Origin: Actinobacteria bacterium UBA6100
GTDB lineage: Bacteria > Actinomycetota > Coriobacteriia > Anaerosomatales > Anaerosomataceae
Assembly: GCA_002423585.1 (NCBI GenBank)
Contig: DIWS01000007.1
Location: 8,986-64,655, forward strand
Length of the DNA: 55,670 bases
Direction of reading: 5' to 3'
Shown piece after piece: positions 15,916 to 24,567 of the stretch. Under the pieces are notes generated by a model, which saw only the letters and a program-made list of their open reading frames with translations, searched no databases and had not been told where the DNA came from. Position 1 is the first letter of the stretch, and every line of letters starts with the position of its first letter. The position numbers were made by a program, and so were the translations under genes.

Positions 15916-18900
15916 TCTGGATCCCGACCAGCAAGCAGCGGTCTCGACCGGACCGGGCGACGTGTTCATCGCCGCAGGTGCGGGCTCGGGCAAGACACGC
16001 GTGCTCACCGCGCGCTTCGTGAGCGCCATCCTCGGCGAGGCGCCGTATCCGGCATGCGACCCGCGGGAGATCCTCGCGGTGACCTTCACGGAGAAGGCCG
16101 CGGGTGAGCTCGCCGAGAGGATCAGGCGCGCACTCGTGGCGGCGGGCGACGATGCCGCGGCGCGCGCGCTCGGCGAGGCGTGGATATCGACCATCCACGG
16201 CATGTGCGCGCGGATCTTACGACAGCACGCGTTCGCTGCCGGCATCGACCCGTACTTCCGCGTGCTCGATCAGGTGGAGGCCTCGGCGCTCGAGGCGCAG
16301 GCGCTCGAGGACGCCATAGAGGGGGTCCTCGCGTCCGACGAGGCCACGGTGACCCTCCTTGACGCGCACGGCTTCGACCCGATCGCGGGTGCGGTGCTTC
16401 GCGTGAGCGCAAGCGTCCGCGCGCTCGGGATGGAAGCGGGCGGGATCCGCACCATCGAAGCGGGTGAGGCAGCCGCGCAGATGCGGGCATCGGCCGACGA
16501 GCTTGAGGCGATCGCCGGCGAGATGGGCCGGCTCCGGCAGTCCAAGACGGTCGACGGTGACATCGCTGCGGTGCGCGCGGCGGCGCGACTCATCCGGGAG
16601 GCGGTCGCGACCGACGGCCCCGACCCGCAGCTGCTCGAGAGCCTCGGCTCGCCGGGATTGCGCCGTCTTGCGTCGGCCGAAGGACTGAACGAGTTGGTGG
16701 ACGCGGCGGCGGAATCGATCGATCGGGCGCGGCGAGCCGCCGCACAGCTGCTCGTGGCCTCACACGAGCAGGCGTTCTTGGCGCTGATCGCAGCGTTCGA
16801 GCGCTGCTACTCCCGCATGAAACGAGCGCGGGGAGCACTGGACTTCACGGATCTTGAGATCGAGACACTCCGCCTGCTCGAAGCGCACCCGGGGATCGCC
16901 GCGCAGTACCGGGAGCGGTTCGCGATGCTCATGCTCGATGAGTTCCAGGACACCAACGTGCTCCAGGCACAGATCATCTCGCTGATCTCGAGCGGCAACC
17001 TGTGCACGGTGGGCGACGAGAACCAGTCGATCTACCGCTTCCGACACGCCGACGTGGGGGTGTTCCGCGAGCGAGCCCGTGTGGTGGACGACCGCCGCCG
17101 CCTCGACATCAACTACCGGACCTCCCCCGCGCTGCTCGCCTCGGTCAACAGGCTCTTCACCCACCGGGCGCTGCTGGGCGCCGCCTATGCGCCGCTCCGC
17201 GCCCCGTCCATGCAGGTGGCCGATGCCGGCTTCGCCGGGCATGCGCGGCTCCGGGCCCGGTTCATCGATTGGTCGGACCCACGGGGAGCCGATGCCCAGG
17301 AGGTCGAGGCCACGGTGGTGGCGGACAGTGTCTGCGAGTACATCGAGGCCGGCGTCGAGCCGGGTGCGATCGCGGTCCTGATGCGTGCGCTTTCGGGCGG
17401 CCGCGGACAGAAGGTGGAGCGTGCGCTCGCGGCGCGGGGAGTGCCGGTGTATCTCGCGAGCGGGGGAGCGTTCTTCGAGTGCCCTGAGATCATCGAGGCG
17501 CGTGCGCTGCTTCGCGTGATCGACAACGTCCTCGATGATGCTGCGATGGTCATCGTGCTGGCCGGGCGGCTGACGGGACTTTCGGCAGACTCGCTCGTGG
17601 GCATCCGCGAGCATGCCGATGCACTCGCGGCGACACGCGGGATCTCGAGAAGTGACGTCCACCTCTGGGACGCGCTCACAAGCCCGGACCTCGGACTCTC
17701 TGGCGCCGACGCGCATGCGGTGGCGCGTCTGGTCGCCGCGATCGGCGACGCCCGCGACCGGCGCGGCATGCGACCGCTCGGCGAGACCGTGACACAGCCA
17801 CTCCTCGCCCTCGATGCCGATCTCGTGTTCTTCTCTTCGGGTGCCGGCGGGACGAGAGCGTGGTCGAATGTCCTGAAGCTCGCACGCATCGCCGCCGAGT
17901 ACGAGTCGGTGTACGGGGGCGATCTCGGCGGCCTGCTGGCGTATCTCCAGTTGCGTGAGACACACGCCACCGGAGAGCAAGAGGCGACACTCGACGGGGA
18001 GTACGACGCGGTGCGCATCATGAGCATCCACGCCGCGAAGGGGCTCGAATTCCCCGTCGTGATCGTAGCCGGTCTCAGCGGCGAAGCCGGCGTGCCGGCG
18101 ATCGCGGTGGAGCGGATCGAAGGTCGCCCGCTGCTCGGCATGGCGCTGCCCGCCGCGGGCGAGACCCTTCACACCATCGGCTCGGAGCGGGTCAGGTCCG
18201 GGGTCTGCGAGGCAGCAGCAGCAGAGGCGGTCCGGCTGCTGTATGTCGCATGTACGCGCGCGGAAGAGGCGCTCACCGTGATCGGGCGCACCAGGCCCGA
18301 CAAGGACGCGGACGACTCGCTCACCGGCCGTCTGCGCCGGGCGCTGGGAGGCGCCACCCCCGAGTCCCTGGGAGCGGTGCTCGAGCACGTGGAACCCGAT
18401 GCCGAGGTGACGCTGGTCGTACCCGCGGCGCCCGAGGATCCAGGGGCTGTGACGTGTCCGCCGGATGCGCCGTCCGTCGAGACGGCGCCGGTGCGCGCGG
18501 CCGTGGAGGACGATGGCCCTGCCGAAGAGACGACCAGGCCCCGTCCGGCGGCGCCGTCACGGGTCTCCTACACCGGCCTCGCCACTTACGAGCGGTGCCC
18601 CTACCGGTTCTTCCTCACCAGCATCCTGAAGCTGCCGGCTCCGCCCGCCGCGCAGGGGGGAGACGCGCTGGTCTTCGGAAGCGCCGCGCACGCGGTGCTG
18701 GAGCGCGTGTGCTCGCCCGAGGACGATTGGCAGCCGATCGCCGAGGCTGCTGCCCGGGCGGCGGGCCTCGACCGGCGAACGCGGCAGCGCCTGACCGAGG
18801 CCGTCTCACGCTATCTGGCATCGGACGTTGTCCGCGAGCTGGCGACCTCCGAGCGGGTAATGCGCGAGGCGCCGATCGCGGTCCCGGTATCAGGCGCCGT

Positions 18901-19288
18901 GCTCGCCGGTGCGATCGACGCGATCGGATGGACCGGAGACCGAGCGCTCATCGTCGACTACAAGTCCGGCACCGGCCCGCTCACACCCGATCAGGCGGTC
19001 GAGCGATACCGGCTTCAGGGTGAGTGCTACTCGCTGGCGGCGTTCGCCGCGGGCGCGAGCGACGTGAAGATCACCTTCTTCGAGCTGGAGCGTCCCTGGA
19101 GCACGTCGTACGAGTACGGTCTTTCGGAGTGCGAGCGGATCGGCGCGAGCGTCGGCGCGATCGTGGGGCGCATGGCCGAGGTGGGCTATCCGGCGCGCCC
19201 GGCATACGAGCGCGAGCAGTGCGAGACCTGCCCGGGCCTCGGCGGCATGTGCGCCGTCACCCGGCCGACGGGCGATGCCGCTGGGTGA
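15908..19288 (+). CDS. addA: AddA-like UvrD/RecB helicase-nuclease
   Basis: A 1126-residue superfamily 1A helicase with C-terminal nuclease that resects double-strand breaks. Walker A GAGSGKT is at 24-30, motif II LDEFQDTN near 344, then GDENQSIYRFR, the motif V region IHAAKGLEFP near 706 and motif VI YVACTRAEEAL. The nuclease shows DAIGW...LIVDYKSG near 1003-1021. Four cysteines (ERCPYRF near 896 and C-x2-C-x6-C near 1105-1116) suggest an Fe-S cluster in this subunit as well. The start is GTG, overlapping the AddB-like gene by eight bases with GGAG upstream; this choice gives the family N-terminus (DPDQQAAV). The 3' end overlaps convergent rlmN by 32 bases. Confidence 0.92.
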   Translation: MPDLDPDQQAAVSTGPGDVFIAAGAGSGKTRVLTARFVSAILGEAPYPACDPREILAVTFTEKAAGELAERIRRALVAAGDDAAARALGEAWISTIHGMCARILRQHAFAAGIDPYFRVLDQVEASALEAQALEDAIEGVLASDEATVTLLDAHGFDPIAGAVLRVSASVRALGMEAGGIRTIEAGEAAAQMRASADELEAIAGEMGRLRQSKTVDGDIAAVRAAARLIREAVATDGPDPQLLESLGSPGLRRLASAEGLNELVDAAAESIDRARRAAAQLLVASHEQAFLALIAAFERCYSRMKRARGALDFTDLEIETLRLLEAHPGIAAQYRERFAMLMLDEFQDTNVLQAQIISLISSGNLCTVGDENQSIYRFRHADVGVFRERARVVDDRRRLDINYRTSPALLASVNRLFTHRALLGAAYAPLRAPSMQVADAGFAGHARLRARFIDWSDPRGADAQEVEATVVADSVCEYIEAGVEPGAIAVLMRALSGGRGQKVERALAARGVPVYLASGGAFFECPEIIEARALLRVIDNVLDDAAMVIVLAGRLTGLSADSLVGIREHADALAATRGISRSDVHLWDALTSPDLGLSGADAHAVARLVAAIGDARDRRGMRPLGETVTQPLLALDADLVFFSSGAGGTRAWSNVLKLARIAAEYESVYGGDLGGLLAYLQLRETHATGEQEATLDGEYDAVRIMSIHAAKGLEFPVVIVAGLSGEAGVPAIAVERIEGRPLLGMALPAAGETLHTIGSERVRSGVCEAAAAEAVRLLYVACTRAEEALTVIGRTRPDKDADDSLTGRLRRALGGATPESLGAVLEHVEPDAEVTLVVPAAPEDPGAVTCPPDAPSVETAPVRAAVEDDGPAEETTRPRPAAPSRVSYTGLATYERCPYRFFLTSILKLPAPPAAQGGDALVFGSAAHAVLERVCSPEDDWQPIAEAAARAAGLDRRTRQRLTEAVSRYLASDVVRELATSERVMREAPIAVPVSGAVLAGAIDAIGWTGDRALIVDYKSGTGPLTPDQAVERYRLQGECYSLAAFAAGASDVKITFFELERPWSTSYEYGLSECERIGASVGAIVGRMAEVGYPARPAYEREQCETCPGLGGMCAVTRPTGDAAG

Positions 19289-20303
19289 GTTGACCGCACG
19301 CCGCTTCGATATCGGTGCCGCGTTCAGTCCTGACCGATGTCTCGATGCCCGCAGCAGTCAGAAGCGCGGCCACCTCGGCCACCCGCGAGTCCGAGGGGCG
19401 GCCCGTGCCCGTACCCTCGACGGGGTTCACCGGGATGAGGTTCACGTGACACATCCAGCCCCGGGCGAAGTTGACGAGTGCGGAGACCTCGGCGGTAGTG
19501 TCGTTCTGGCCGCCGATGAGCGCGAACTCCAGGGTGGGGCGGCGGCCGGTTCGCTGCGTGTAGTCGATGAGGGTGGCCCTGAGCCGGTCGAGCTGCCAGC
19601 GCCGGACACCGGGCATGATGCGGTCGCGCGTCGCCTGTACCGCCGAGTGGAGCGACACTGCGAGCGTGAACTGCTCGGGCTCGTGCGCGAGGCGCTCGAT
19701 GCCGGGGATCACACCGCACGTGGAGATCGTAAGATGCCGTGCGCCGATCGCCGGACCCTGCTTGTCGTTCATCAGCCGAAGTGCCGCGAGCGTCGCGTCG
19801 TAGTTGTTGAACGGCTCGCCCTGGCCCATGGCGACCGCGTTGGAGGCGCGCGTCTTGAAGTCGTCGGCCACGAGCGCGACCTGCCAGACCATCTCGCCCG
19901 GAAGCAGGTCGCGCACGAATCCGCCCCGGCCCGTCGCACAGAACGTGCAGCCCATGGCGCAGCCCGCCTGTGTGCTGTAGCAGACGGTGAGACGGTCGCC
20001 CGCGGGGATACCGACGCTCTCGATCAGCACCCCGTCGGCCAGGCGCCAGAGGTACTTGCGCGTCCCGTCGGCTGAGCGCTGCACCTCGGCAAGCTCCGGA
20101 TGGACGAGCGAGTAGCGTTCCTCGAGGTCTGCCCGAAGCGCGCCGGGCAGGTTGCTCATCGCGTCGAACGAGGGTGCGAGTCGGCCGTAGAGCCACGCCA
20201 CGAGCTGCCCCCGCCTGAACGAGGGCTGGCCGAGGTCGGCGAGCGCATCGGCGAGCTGCTCGAGATCGAGTGACGCTATGTCTGCCCGATCCGCGGCGGG
20301 CAT
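19257..20303 (-). CDS. rlmN: 23S rRNA (adenine-C2)-methyltransferase RlmN
   Basis: A radical SAM enzyme of 348 residues that methylates A2503 of 23S rRNA and A37 of some tRNAs. The C-x3-C-x2-C cluster motif is CAMGCTFC, the conserved GMGEP region appears as AMGQGEP (G to A change at the first position), and the methyl-carrying C-terminal cysteine is in the GTDIEAACGQL stretch. The ATG is one base after the rubrerythrin stop, so the two are cotranscribed. A longer in-frame extension upstream exists but would cover the rubrerythrin gene and is not homologous. Confidence 0.95.
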   Translation of the reverse strand: MPAADRADIASLDLEQLADALADLGQPSFRRGQLVAWLYGRLAPSFDAMSNLPGALRADLEERYSLVHPELAEVQRSADGTRKYLWRLADGVLIESVGIPAGDRLTVCYSTQAGCAMGCTFCATGRGGFVRDLLPGEMVWQVALVADDFKTRASNAVAMGQGEPFNNYDATLAALRLMNDKQGPAIGARHLTISTCGVIPGIERLAHEPEQFTLAVSLHSAVQATRDRIMPGVRRWQLDRLRATLIDYTQRTGRRPTLEFALIGGQNDTTAEVSALVNFARGWMCHVNLIPVNPVEGTGTGRPSDSRVAEVAALLTAAGIETSVRTERGTDIEAACGQLTQRHRPSAG

Positions 20304-20304
20304 C

Positions 20305-20799
20305 TCAGCCCTGTGCCTTCTTGAAGCCGTCCCGGTGCTGGCGCTCGTAGCCGCCCACCGCGCGGAAGTACTGCGCGATCTCGGGGTAGCCCTCCTCTTC
20401 GGCGATGCGTGCGAACCCGGGATACATCTCGGCGGTCTCGTACTCCTCGCCTTCGTAGGCGGTCGCCAGGTTCTCCGCGGTCGTGCCGTAGGCGCCCATG
20501 TATGCGAGGTGGCCGAGTGCGTGTGCCGTCTCCTCGGTAGCCGCGCGATCGAACGCGGCCTTCGCCCCCTCATCGCCCTCCAGTTCGGCGATGCGGGCGA
20601 ACAGTGTGTAGCGGCGGTTGGCCTGTGACTCGCCGGCGAACGCGGCCTTCAGGTTCTCGAGCGTCGCGGTGCCGGTGAGGTCGCCTGGCCCCTCGGAGGG
20701 GACGAAGAACGACTGCGGCGCGCCGCATACGGGACAGCGCTCGGGGGCCGGGCCGACATGCAGGTAGCCGCAGCCCTTGCAGCGGTAGAGCTCGATCAT
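20305..20799 (-). CDS. reverse rubrerythrin (rubredoxin domain first)
   Basis: A 164-residue peroxide-scavenging protein. A rubredoxin-like Fe(Cys)4 site comes first (C7-x2-C10 and C22-x2-C25), followed by a ferritin-like four-helix diiron domain with E-x-Q-A-N-x-x-Y and E-E-T-A-H motifs. Classical rubrerythrin has the opposite order, so this is the reverse type known from anaerobes, where it reduces hydrogen peroxide with electrons from NADH via rubredoxin partners. The ATG follows a GAGAGGAG site. It leads the rlmN gene. Confidence 0.93.
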   Translation of the reverse strand: MIELYRCKGCGYLHVGPAPERCPVCGAPQSFFVPSEGPGDLTGTATLENLKAAFAGESQANRRYTLFARIAELEGDEGAKAAFDRAATEETAHALGHLAYMGAYGTTAENLATAYEGEEYETAEMYPGFARIAEEEGYPEIAQYFRAVGGYERQHRDGFKKAQG

Positions 20800-20996
20800 G
20801 GCAGGCTCCTCTCGTCGTGGTCACGCCGATGCGCATCATCATAACCTGCTCGCGCCAGAGGACCTGCCGATGACCGTTCGTCGCCAACTGGTGCCCGTTG
20901 AGCGAGACCATGCGGTCGCAAGGGGTGACGTGCGGTAGCGTTAGGGTGTCACAGCGTAGGTGAGCGGTCGAAGGTGACCATCAGGGGAGGTGCCGG

Positions 20997-22355
20997 ATGA
21001 AGCGTAGACTCATCGTGTCCGTCGCGCTCGGCGTCGTCATGGCGCTGGCAGCCATGCCGGCGGTGGCGACGGCGTTGCCGTCGATGCCGAGTACGAAGTT
21101 CGGACCGTCTGCAGGGTGCGGGTGTCACGCCGCGCTGCTCACCCAGTGGCAGGAGTCGATGCATGCGAAGGCCATCGTCGACCCGATATACCTGCTCAAG
21201 CTGAAGGAGGGTGAGGAGGCCACGGGAGGGGCGCTCGGCCCGTACTGCAACGGCTGTCACGCCCCCATCGCGGTCATGGCCGGCGAGCTCACGAGCCTGG
21301 ACCAATCCGGCATGTCGAAGGTCGGCAAAGAGGGCGTCACGTGCGACTTCTGCCACCAGGTGAACGGGACCGACGGCACCCTCGGCAACACCTCGACCGC
21401 GGTCACCGGTGACGGCATCAAGCTGGCCCAGCTGCAGGACCCCCAGGCGCCCCACGCGGCGGCGTACTCGCAGTTCCACGAGACGGCGGAGTTCTGCGGC
21501 AACTGCCACAATGTGGACCATCCCACCAATGGCATGCATCTCGAGGCTACCTATACCGAGTGGAAGAACGGCCCCTACGCGGCCGAGGGCATCGTCTGCC
21601 AGGACTGCCACATGACTCCCGGCGCCGGCGTCACCAAGCCGAACCCCGGCAAGGCTGCGGGGATGGGTCCCGACCGCGAGCATATCTACACGATGACCTG
21701 GGCCGGCGGCAACGTGGGTCTCGGAGACGCCGCGCTCGCCGAGCAGCGCCTCAAGGCTGCGGCCGAACTCGGGCTCGAGGTCCCCGAGATCGTCGAGAGC
21801 GGTGAGGTGGCCGTGAAGGCGACCATCACCAACGTCGGCGCGGGCCACTACCTGCCGACCGGTCTCACCGAGGTTCGCCAGATGTGGCTCGAGGTCGTCG
21901 CCACCGACGAGGCCGGCAACGAGGTCATGAGCGAGCGCCGCGACTTCGGCAGCGTGCTCAAGGACGCGGAAGGCAACTTCCCGGTGGAGCTGTGGGACGC
22001 GGTCGACTTCCACAGTGACGATCGCATCGCGCCCAGGGAGTCGACCTCGAACGACTACTCCTTCCCGATGGCGGCCGGCGCGGTCACCGTCAAGGCCACA
22101 CTGTACTACCGCTCGTGCTCCGAGGAGATGGCCGAGAAGGCGGGTGTCGAGATCCCGACCACCACCATGGCCGAGGTCACGAAGACCGTGTTCCCGTCAG
22201 CGGAGGCGAAGGCCGCGGGCGTGGAAGCTGAGCCTGGTGCGGAAGATGGTGGCGAGACCGAGAGCGGCTCCGGCGCACTGCTGTGGATCGCCATCGCGGC
22301 CGCAGTGGTGACCGTGGCTGCAGCCGCCGTGGTGCTGATGCGCAAGAAGAAGTAG
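20997..22355 (+). CDS. tail-anchored multihaem c-type cytochrome
   Basis: A 452-residue exported electron carrier. A Sec signal peptide (about 1-26) precedes four canonical haem sites, CNGCH (84-88), CDFCH (116-120), CGNCH (167-171) and CQDCH (201-205). A fifth site, CGCH at 41-44, has one residue fewer than CXXCH but sits in the family context where W-x-x-S-x-H-x-x-A follows. After residue 260 comes a beta-rich region, an acidic linker, one membrane helix (about 427-447) and a RKKK tail, so the haem domain faces outward and is held at the cytoplasmic membrane. The start follows GGGGAGG. The electron donor is unknown; it resembles cytochrome c554-like families only by motif spacing. Confidence 0.88.
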   Translation: MKRRLIVSVALGVVMALAAMPAVATALPSMPSTKFGPSAGCGCHAALLTQWQESMHAKAIVDPIYLLKLKEGEEATGGALGPYCNGCHAPIAVMAGELTSLDQSGMSKVGKEGVTCDFCHQVNGTDGTLGNTSTAVTGDGIKLAQLQDPQAPHAAAYSQFHETAEFCGNCHNVDHPTNGMHLEATYTEWKNGPYAAEGIVCQDCHMTPGAGVTKPNPGKAAGMGPDREHIYTMTWAGGNVGLGDAALAEQRLKAAAELGLEVPEIVESGEVAVKATITNVGAGHYLPTGLTEVRQMWLEVVATDEAGNEVMSERRDFGSVLKDAEGNFPVELWDAVDFHSDDRIAPRESTSNDYSFPMAAGAVTVKATLYYRSCSEEMAEKAGVEIPTTTMAEVTKTVFPSAEAKAAGVEAEPGAEDGGETESGSGALLWIAIAAAVVTVAAAAVVLMRKKK

Positions 22356-22381
22356 CTGCTCCCTACAAGCGATACGACGAA

Positions 22382-22408
22382 GGGGCGTCCCACGGGACGC
22401 CCCTTCTC
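22382..22408 (+). terminator. terminator between convergent cytochrome and protease genes
   Basis: A perfect 10-base-pair stem GGGGCGTCCC/GGGACGCCCC with a minimal loop is followed by TTCTCCT. As the next gene converges on it from the right, it probably serves both strands. Confidence 0.85.
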
Positions 22409-22432
22409 CTGCCGGCGCGGGAAGGGCTGCCG

Positions 22433-23752
22433 CTACGAGCCGTTCGCCGGCTTGGCGCCGATCGTCATGTCGAGCGTCATCTTCTCGCCGTCACGCCAGA
22501 GTGTGAGCGTGACTTCGTCGCCCACCGTCCGCTGGCGCACGGTGAGGATGAGGTCATCCATGGAGCGGACCCGGTCGTCGTCAACGCCGACGATCACGTC
22601 ACCGGGCCGCACGCCGGCCTTCTCGGCTTCTGTGCCGGGGGTGATCTCGATGATATACGCGCCCTCATCCACCGGCAGGTCCTCCTCGGCGGCGAGCGCC
22701 TCATCCACCGTCTGGCCGAGCACGCCGAGGAACGGCGTGTCCACGCTGCCCTTGCCGATCAGGTCGTCAGCCGCCTGGACCGCGCGATCCGACGGGATGG
22801 CGAGCGCGACGCCGGCCGAGCTGCCGGACTCCGTGTAGATCGCGGCCGGGACGCCCACCAGCTCGCCCTTGCGGTTGAGCAGCGCGCCACCGGAGTTGCC
22901 GGGGTTTATCGCCGCATCGGTTTGGATCGAGTCGACGTACGGATACTGTCCCTCCGCGCCGCCGAAGTCGGTGAGCGCGCGGTGCAGCGCGGAGATCACG
23001 CCAGAGGTGACCGACTGCTCGAACCCGAACGGCGAGCCGATCGCCACCACGAGCTCACCGACGACCAGCGCGTCGGAGTCGCCGATCTCGATCAGCGGGA
23101 TGTCCGCATCGACGAGCACCACTGCGATGTCGCTCTCGCTGTCGGAGCCGACGAGTTCGCCTTCGTAGCGGTCTCCTTTGGAGTCGGTCACGATGATCGA
23201 GCTCGCGCCGGCGACGACGTGCTCGTTGGTGATGATGTACGTCCCGCCACCCTCGGCCTCCCGGAATGCCACCCCCGAGCCCTCGCCCTGCATCGGGATG
23301 TCCGGGTGTGTCGAGGGGAGGTCCTCATCGGAAGAGGTCGATCCACCGGTCACGGCGATGTCGACGACGCTCGGGAGTCCGATAGCCGCCACGACCGCCA
23401 CGACATCCTCGGTCGTGCCGCTGACGAGCTCCACCCTACGAGACTCGTCTTCGGACGCGCCGTCGGTCTGCTCGGCCCTCGGCAGGAGGACGTATGCGGC
23501 GTACCCGCCTCCGAGTCCGGCCGCCGTTCCGAAGAACAGAGACAGTGCCACCGCGGCAGCAAGCATGCTTGAGTGCGAGCCGTGAGGGCGGGTCACCTGT
23601 GCGGGAGGGGCCGGATCGTACTGTGGTGCGGCAGCGGCATACTCGGGCGCCGTCTCCGCCAGGGGCACCTCCACGGGAGTCGCGGTGTCATGGCCCGGGA
23701 GTGCGGACCCGGTCTCGGGTGAGGTTGTGTCAGGTGTGTCGTTCGTATCCAT
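22433..23752 (-). CDS. HtrA/DegP-like S1C serine protease with PDZ domain
   Basis: A 439-residue membrane-anchored envelope-quality-control protease. A long Pro/Ala-rich cytoplasmic segment (1-58) leads to one membrane helix (about 62-88). The trypsin-like domain keeps all three catalytic residues: His in TNEHVV, Asp in ESDIAVV and Ser in NPGNSGGAL. A PDZ domain occupies the last 95 residues. The ATG has GGAAAGGAAG upstream. Members degrade or refold damaged exported proteins. Confidence 0.94.
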   Translation of the reverse strand: MDTNDTPDTTSPETGSALPGHDTATPVEVPLAETAPEYAAAAPQYDPAPPAQVTRPHGSHSSMLAAAVALSLFFGTAAGLGGGYAAYVLLPRAEQTDGASEDESRRVELVSGTTEDVVAVVAAIGLPSVVDIAVTGGSTSSDEDLPSTHPDIPMQGEGSGVAFREAEGGGTYIITNEHVVAGASSIIVTDSKGDRYEGELVGSDSESDIAVVLVDADIPLIEIGDSDALVVGELVVAIGSPFGFEQSVTSGVISALHRALTDFGGAEGQYPYVDSIQTDAAINPGNSGGALLNRKGELVGVPAAIYTESGSSAGVALAIPSDRAVQAADDLIGKGSVDTPFLGVLGQTVDEALAAEEDLPVDEGAYIIEITPGTEAEKAGVRPGDVIVGVDDDRVRSMDDLILTVRQRTVGDEVTLTLWRDGEKMTLDMTIGAKPANGS

Positions 23753-23792
23753 GTGCGGCTTCCTTTCCGTGCGGCAGCGCCGCGGTATCCCC

Positions 23793-23820
23793 ATAGTACG
23801 CAAGCATGGGGCCACAGTAA
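23793..23820 (-). promoter_or_regulatory. candidate promoter of the HtrA-like gene
   Basis: On the minus strand TTACTG (23815-23820) and TACTAT (23793-23798) are 16 bases apart, about 40 bases before the ATG. Both hexamers are fair matches. Confidence 0.45.
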
Positions 23821-23928
23821 GGGGGCCGCCGCCAAATCCACGAACTCTCCACAGGCGGTTCGACGGCGTTGTCTGACCCGCCCGGCTCGACTAGACTGTC
23901 GCGGAAGGCCGCCGAGGGGAGTATCCGC

Positions 23929-24567
23929 ATGTCAGACGCAGACGAGAGCACCATAGACGGCGAGCTCGCCGCCTCAAGCTCGGACGCGGAGGACCACGCC
24001 ATCACCGACCTCGACCTTGCGCTGCAGGAGGTCCTCGCCGCAGAGTCATCCGCCGCCGCCGAAGATGTGCAGCCCGAGCTGCCCGTGGCCGAAGCGGCCG
24101 GGGACGCAGCAGACGCTTCTATGGAGACCGCGGAAGCGTCCGCCGAAGACGGGGAGCAGTCCGAAGCACCACCGGCGGCCGTTTCGCCCGACTCCGCCGA
24201 TGCGGCTCTCGTGGAGGCCGTTGACGGCGGACTCACCTGGATCCCGTTCGCGTGCTATCTCGGCTTGTGGATCGTACTCGTCGGACTCTCGGCGTATCTC
24301 TTGTACGGTGCGGATACCGACACACCCGCACGCTGGATGCCCGAATATGTGCCACTGCTGTGGTCGGGGGTCGGACTCACGGCGCTCGGGCCCGTTCTGT
24401 CGATCGCGGTCTGGGTGGTCGCTCGCGCCCGCCGGCCCAAGGGGGCCCGTCGGGGGCTGTTCGCCTCCGCGATGACCCGTGGTGCGCTCGTCGCCTTCTT
24501 CGGTGTCGCCATCTGGATCGCGACGCTGTTCGTGCTCGAGTTGGTCGCCGCAGGAGGCACGCTGTGA
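23929..24567 (+). CDS. acidic-N-terminus membrane protein of unknown function
   Basis: A 212-residue protein that I do not recognise. Residues 1-100 are rich in Asp, Glu, Ala and Ser and look disordered. Three hydrophobic helices follow (about 107-127, 144-167 and 185-207), with a basic loop ARARRPKGARR after the second. The ATG follows GAGGGGAG. The stop overlaps the ddl start (GTGA), so it is translationally coupled to a cell-wall precursor enzyme and may serve envelope synthesis, which is inference. Confidence 0.7.
   Translation: MSDADESTIDGELAASSSDAEDHAITDLDLALQEVLAAESSAAAEDVQPELPVAEAAGDAADASMETAEASAEDGEQSEAPPAAVSPDSADAALVEAVDGGLTWIPFACYLGLWIVLVGLSAYLLYGADTDTPARWMPEYVPLLWSGVGLTALGPVLSIAVWVVARARRPKGARRGLFASAMTRGALVAFFGVAIWIATLFVLELVAAGGTL

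Noticed and set aside
13000..19300. Many very long reading frames on the opposite strand of the helicase-nuclease genes
   Set aside because: They mirror the high-GC codon bias of the real genes, have low-complexity Arg/Pro/Ala composition and no domain motifs.
19257..20573. Long rlmN frame reaching back over the rubrerythrin gene
   Set aside because: The first 90 residues are an Arg/Pro/Ser-rich out-of-frame reading of the rubrerythrin coding strand; RlmN homology begins after the ATG at 20303.
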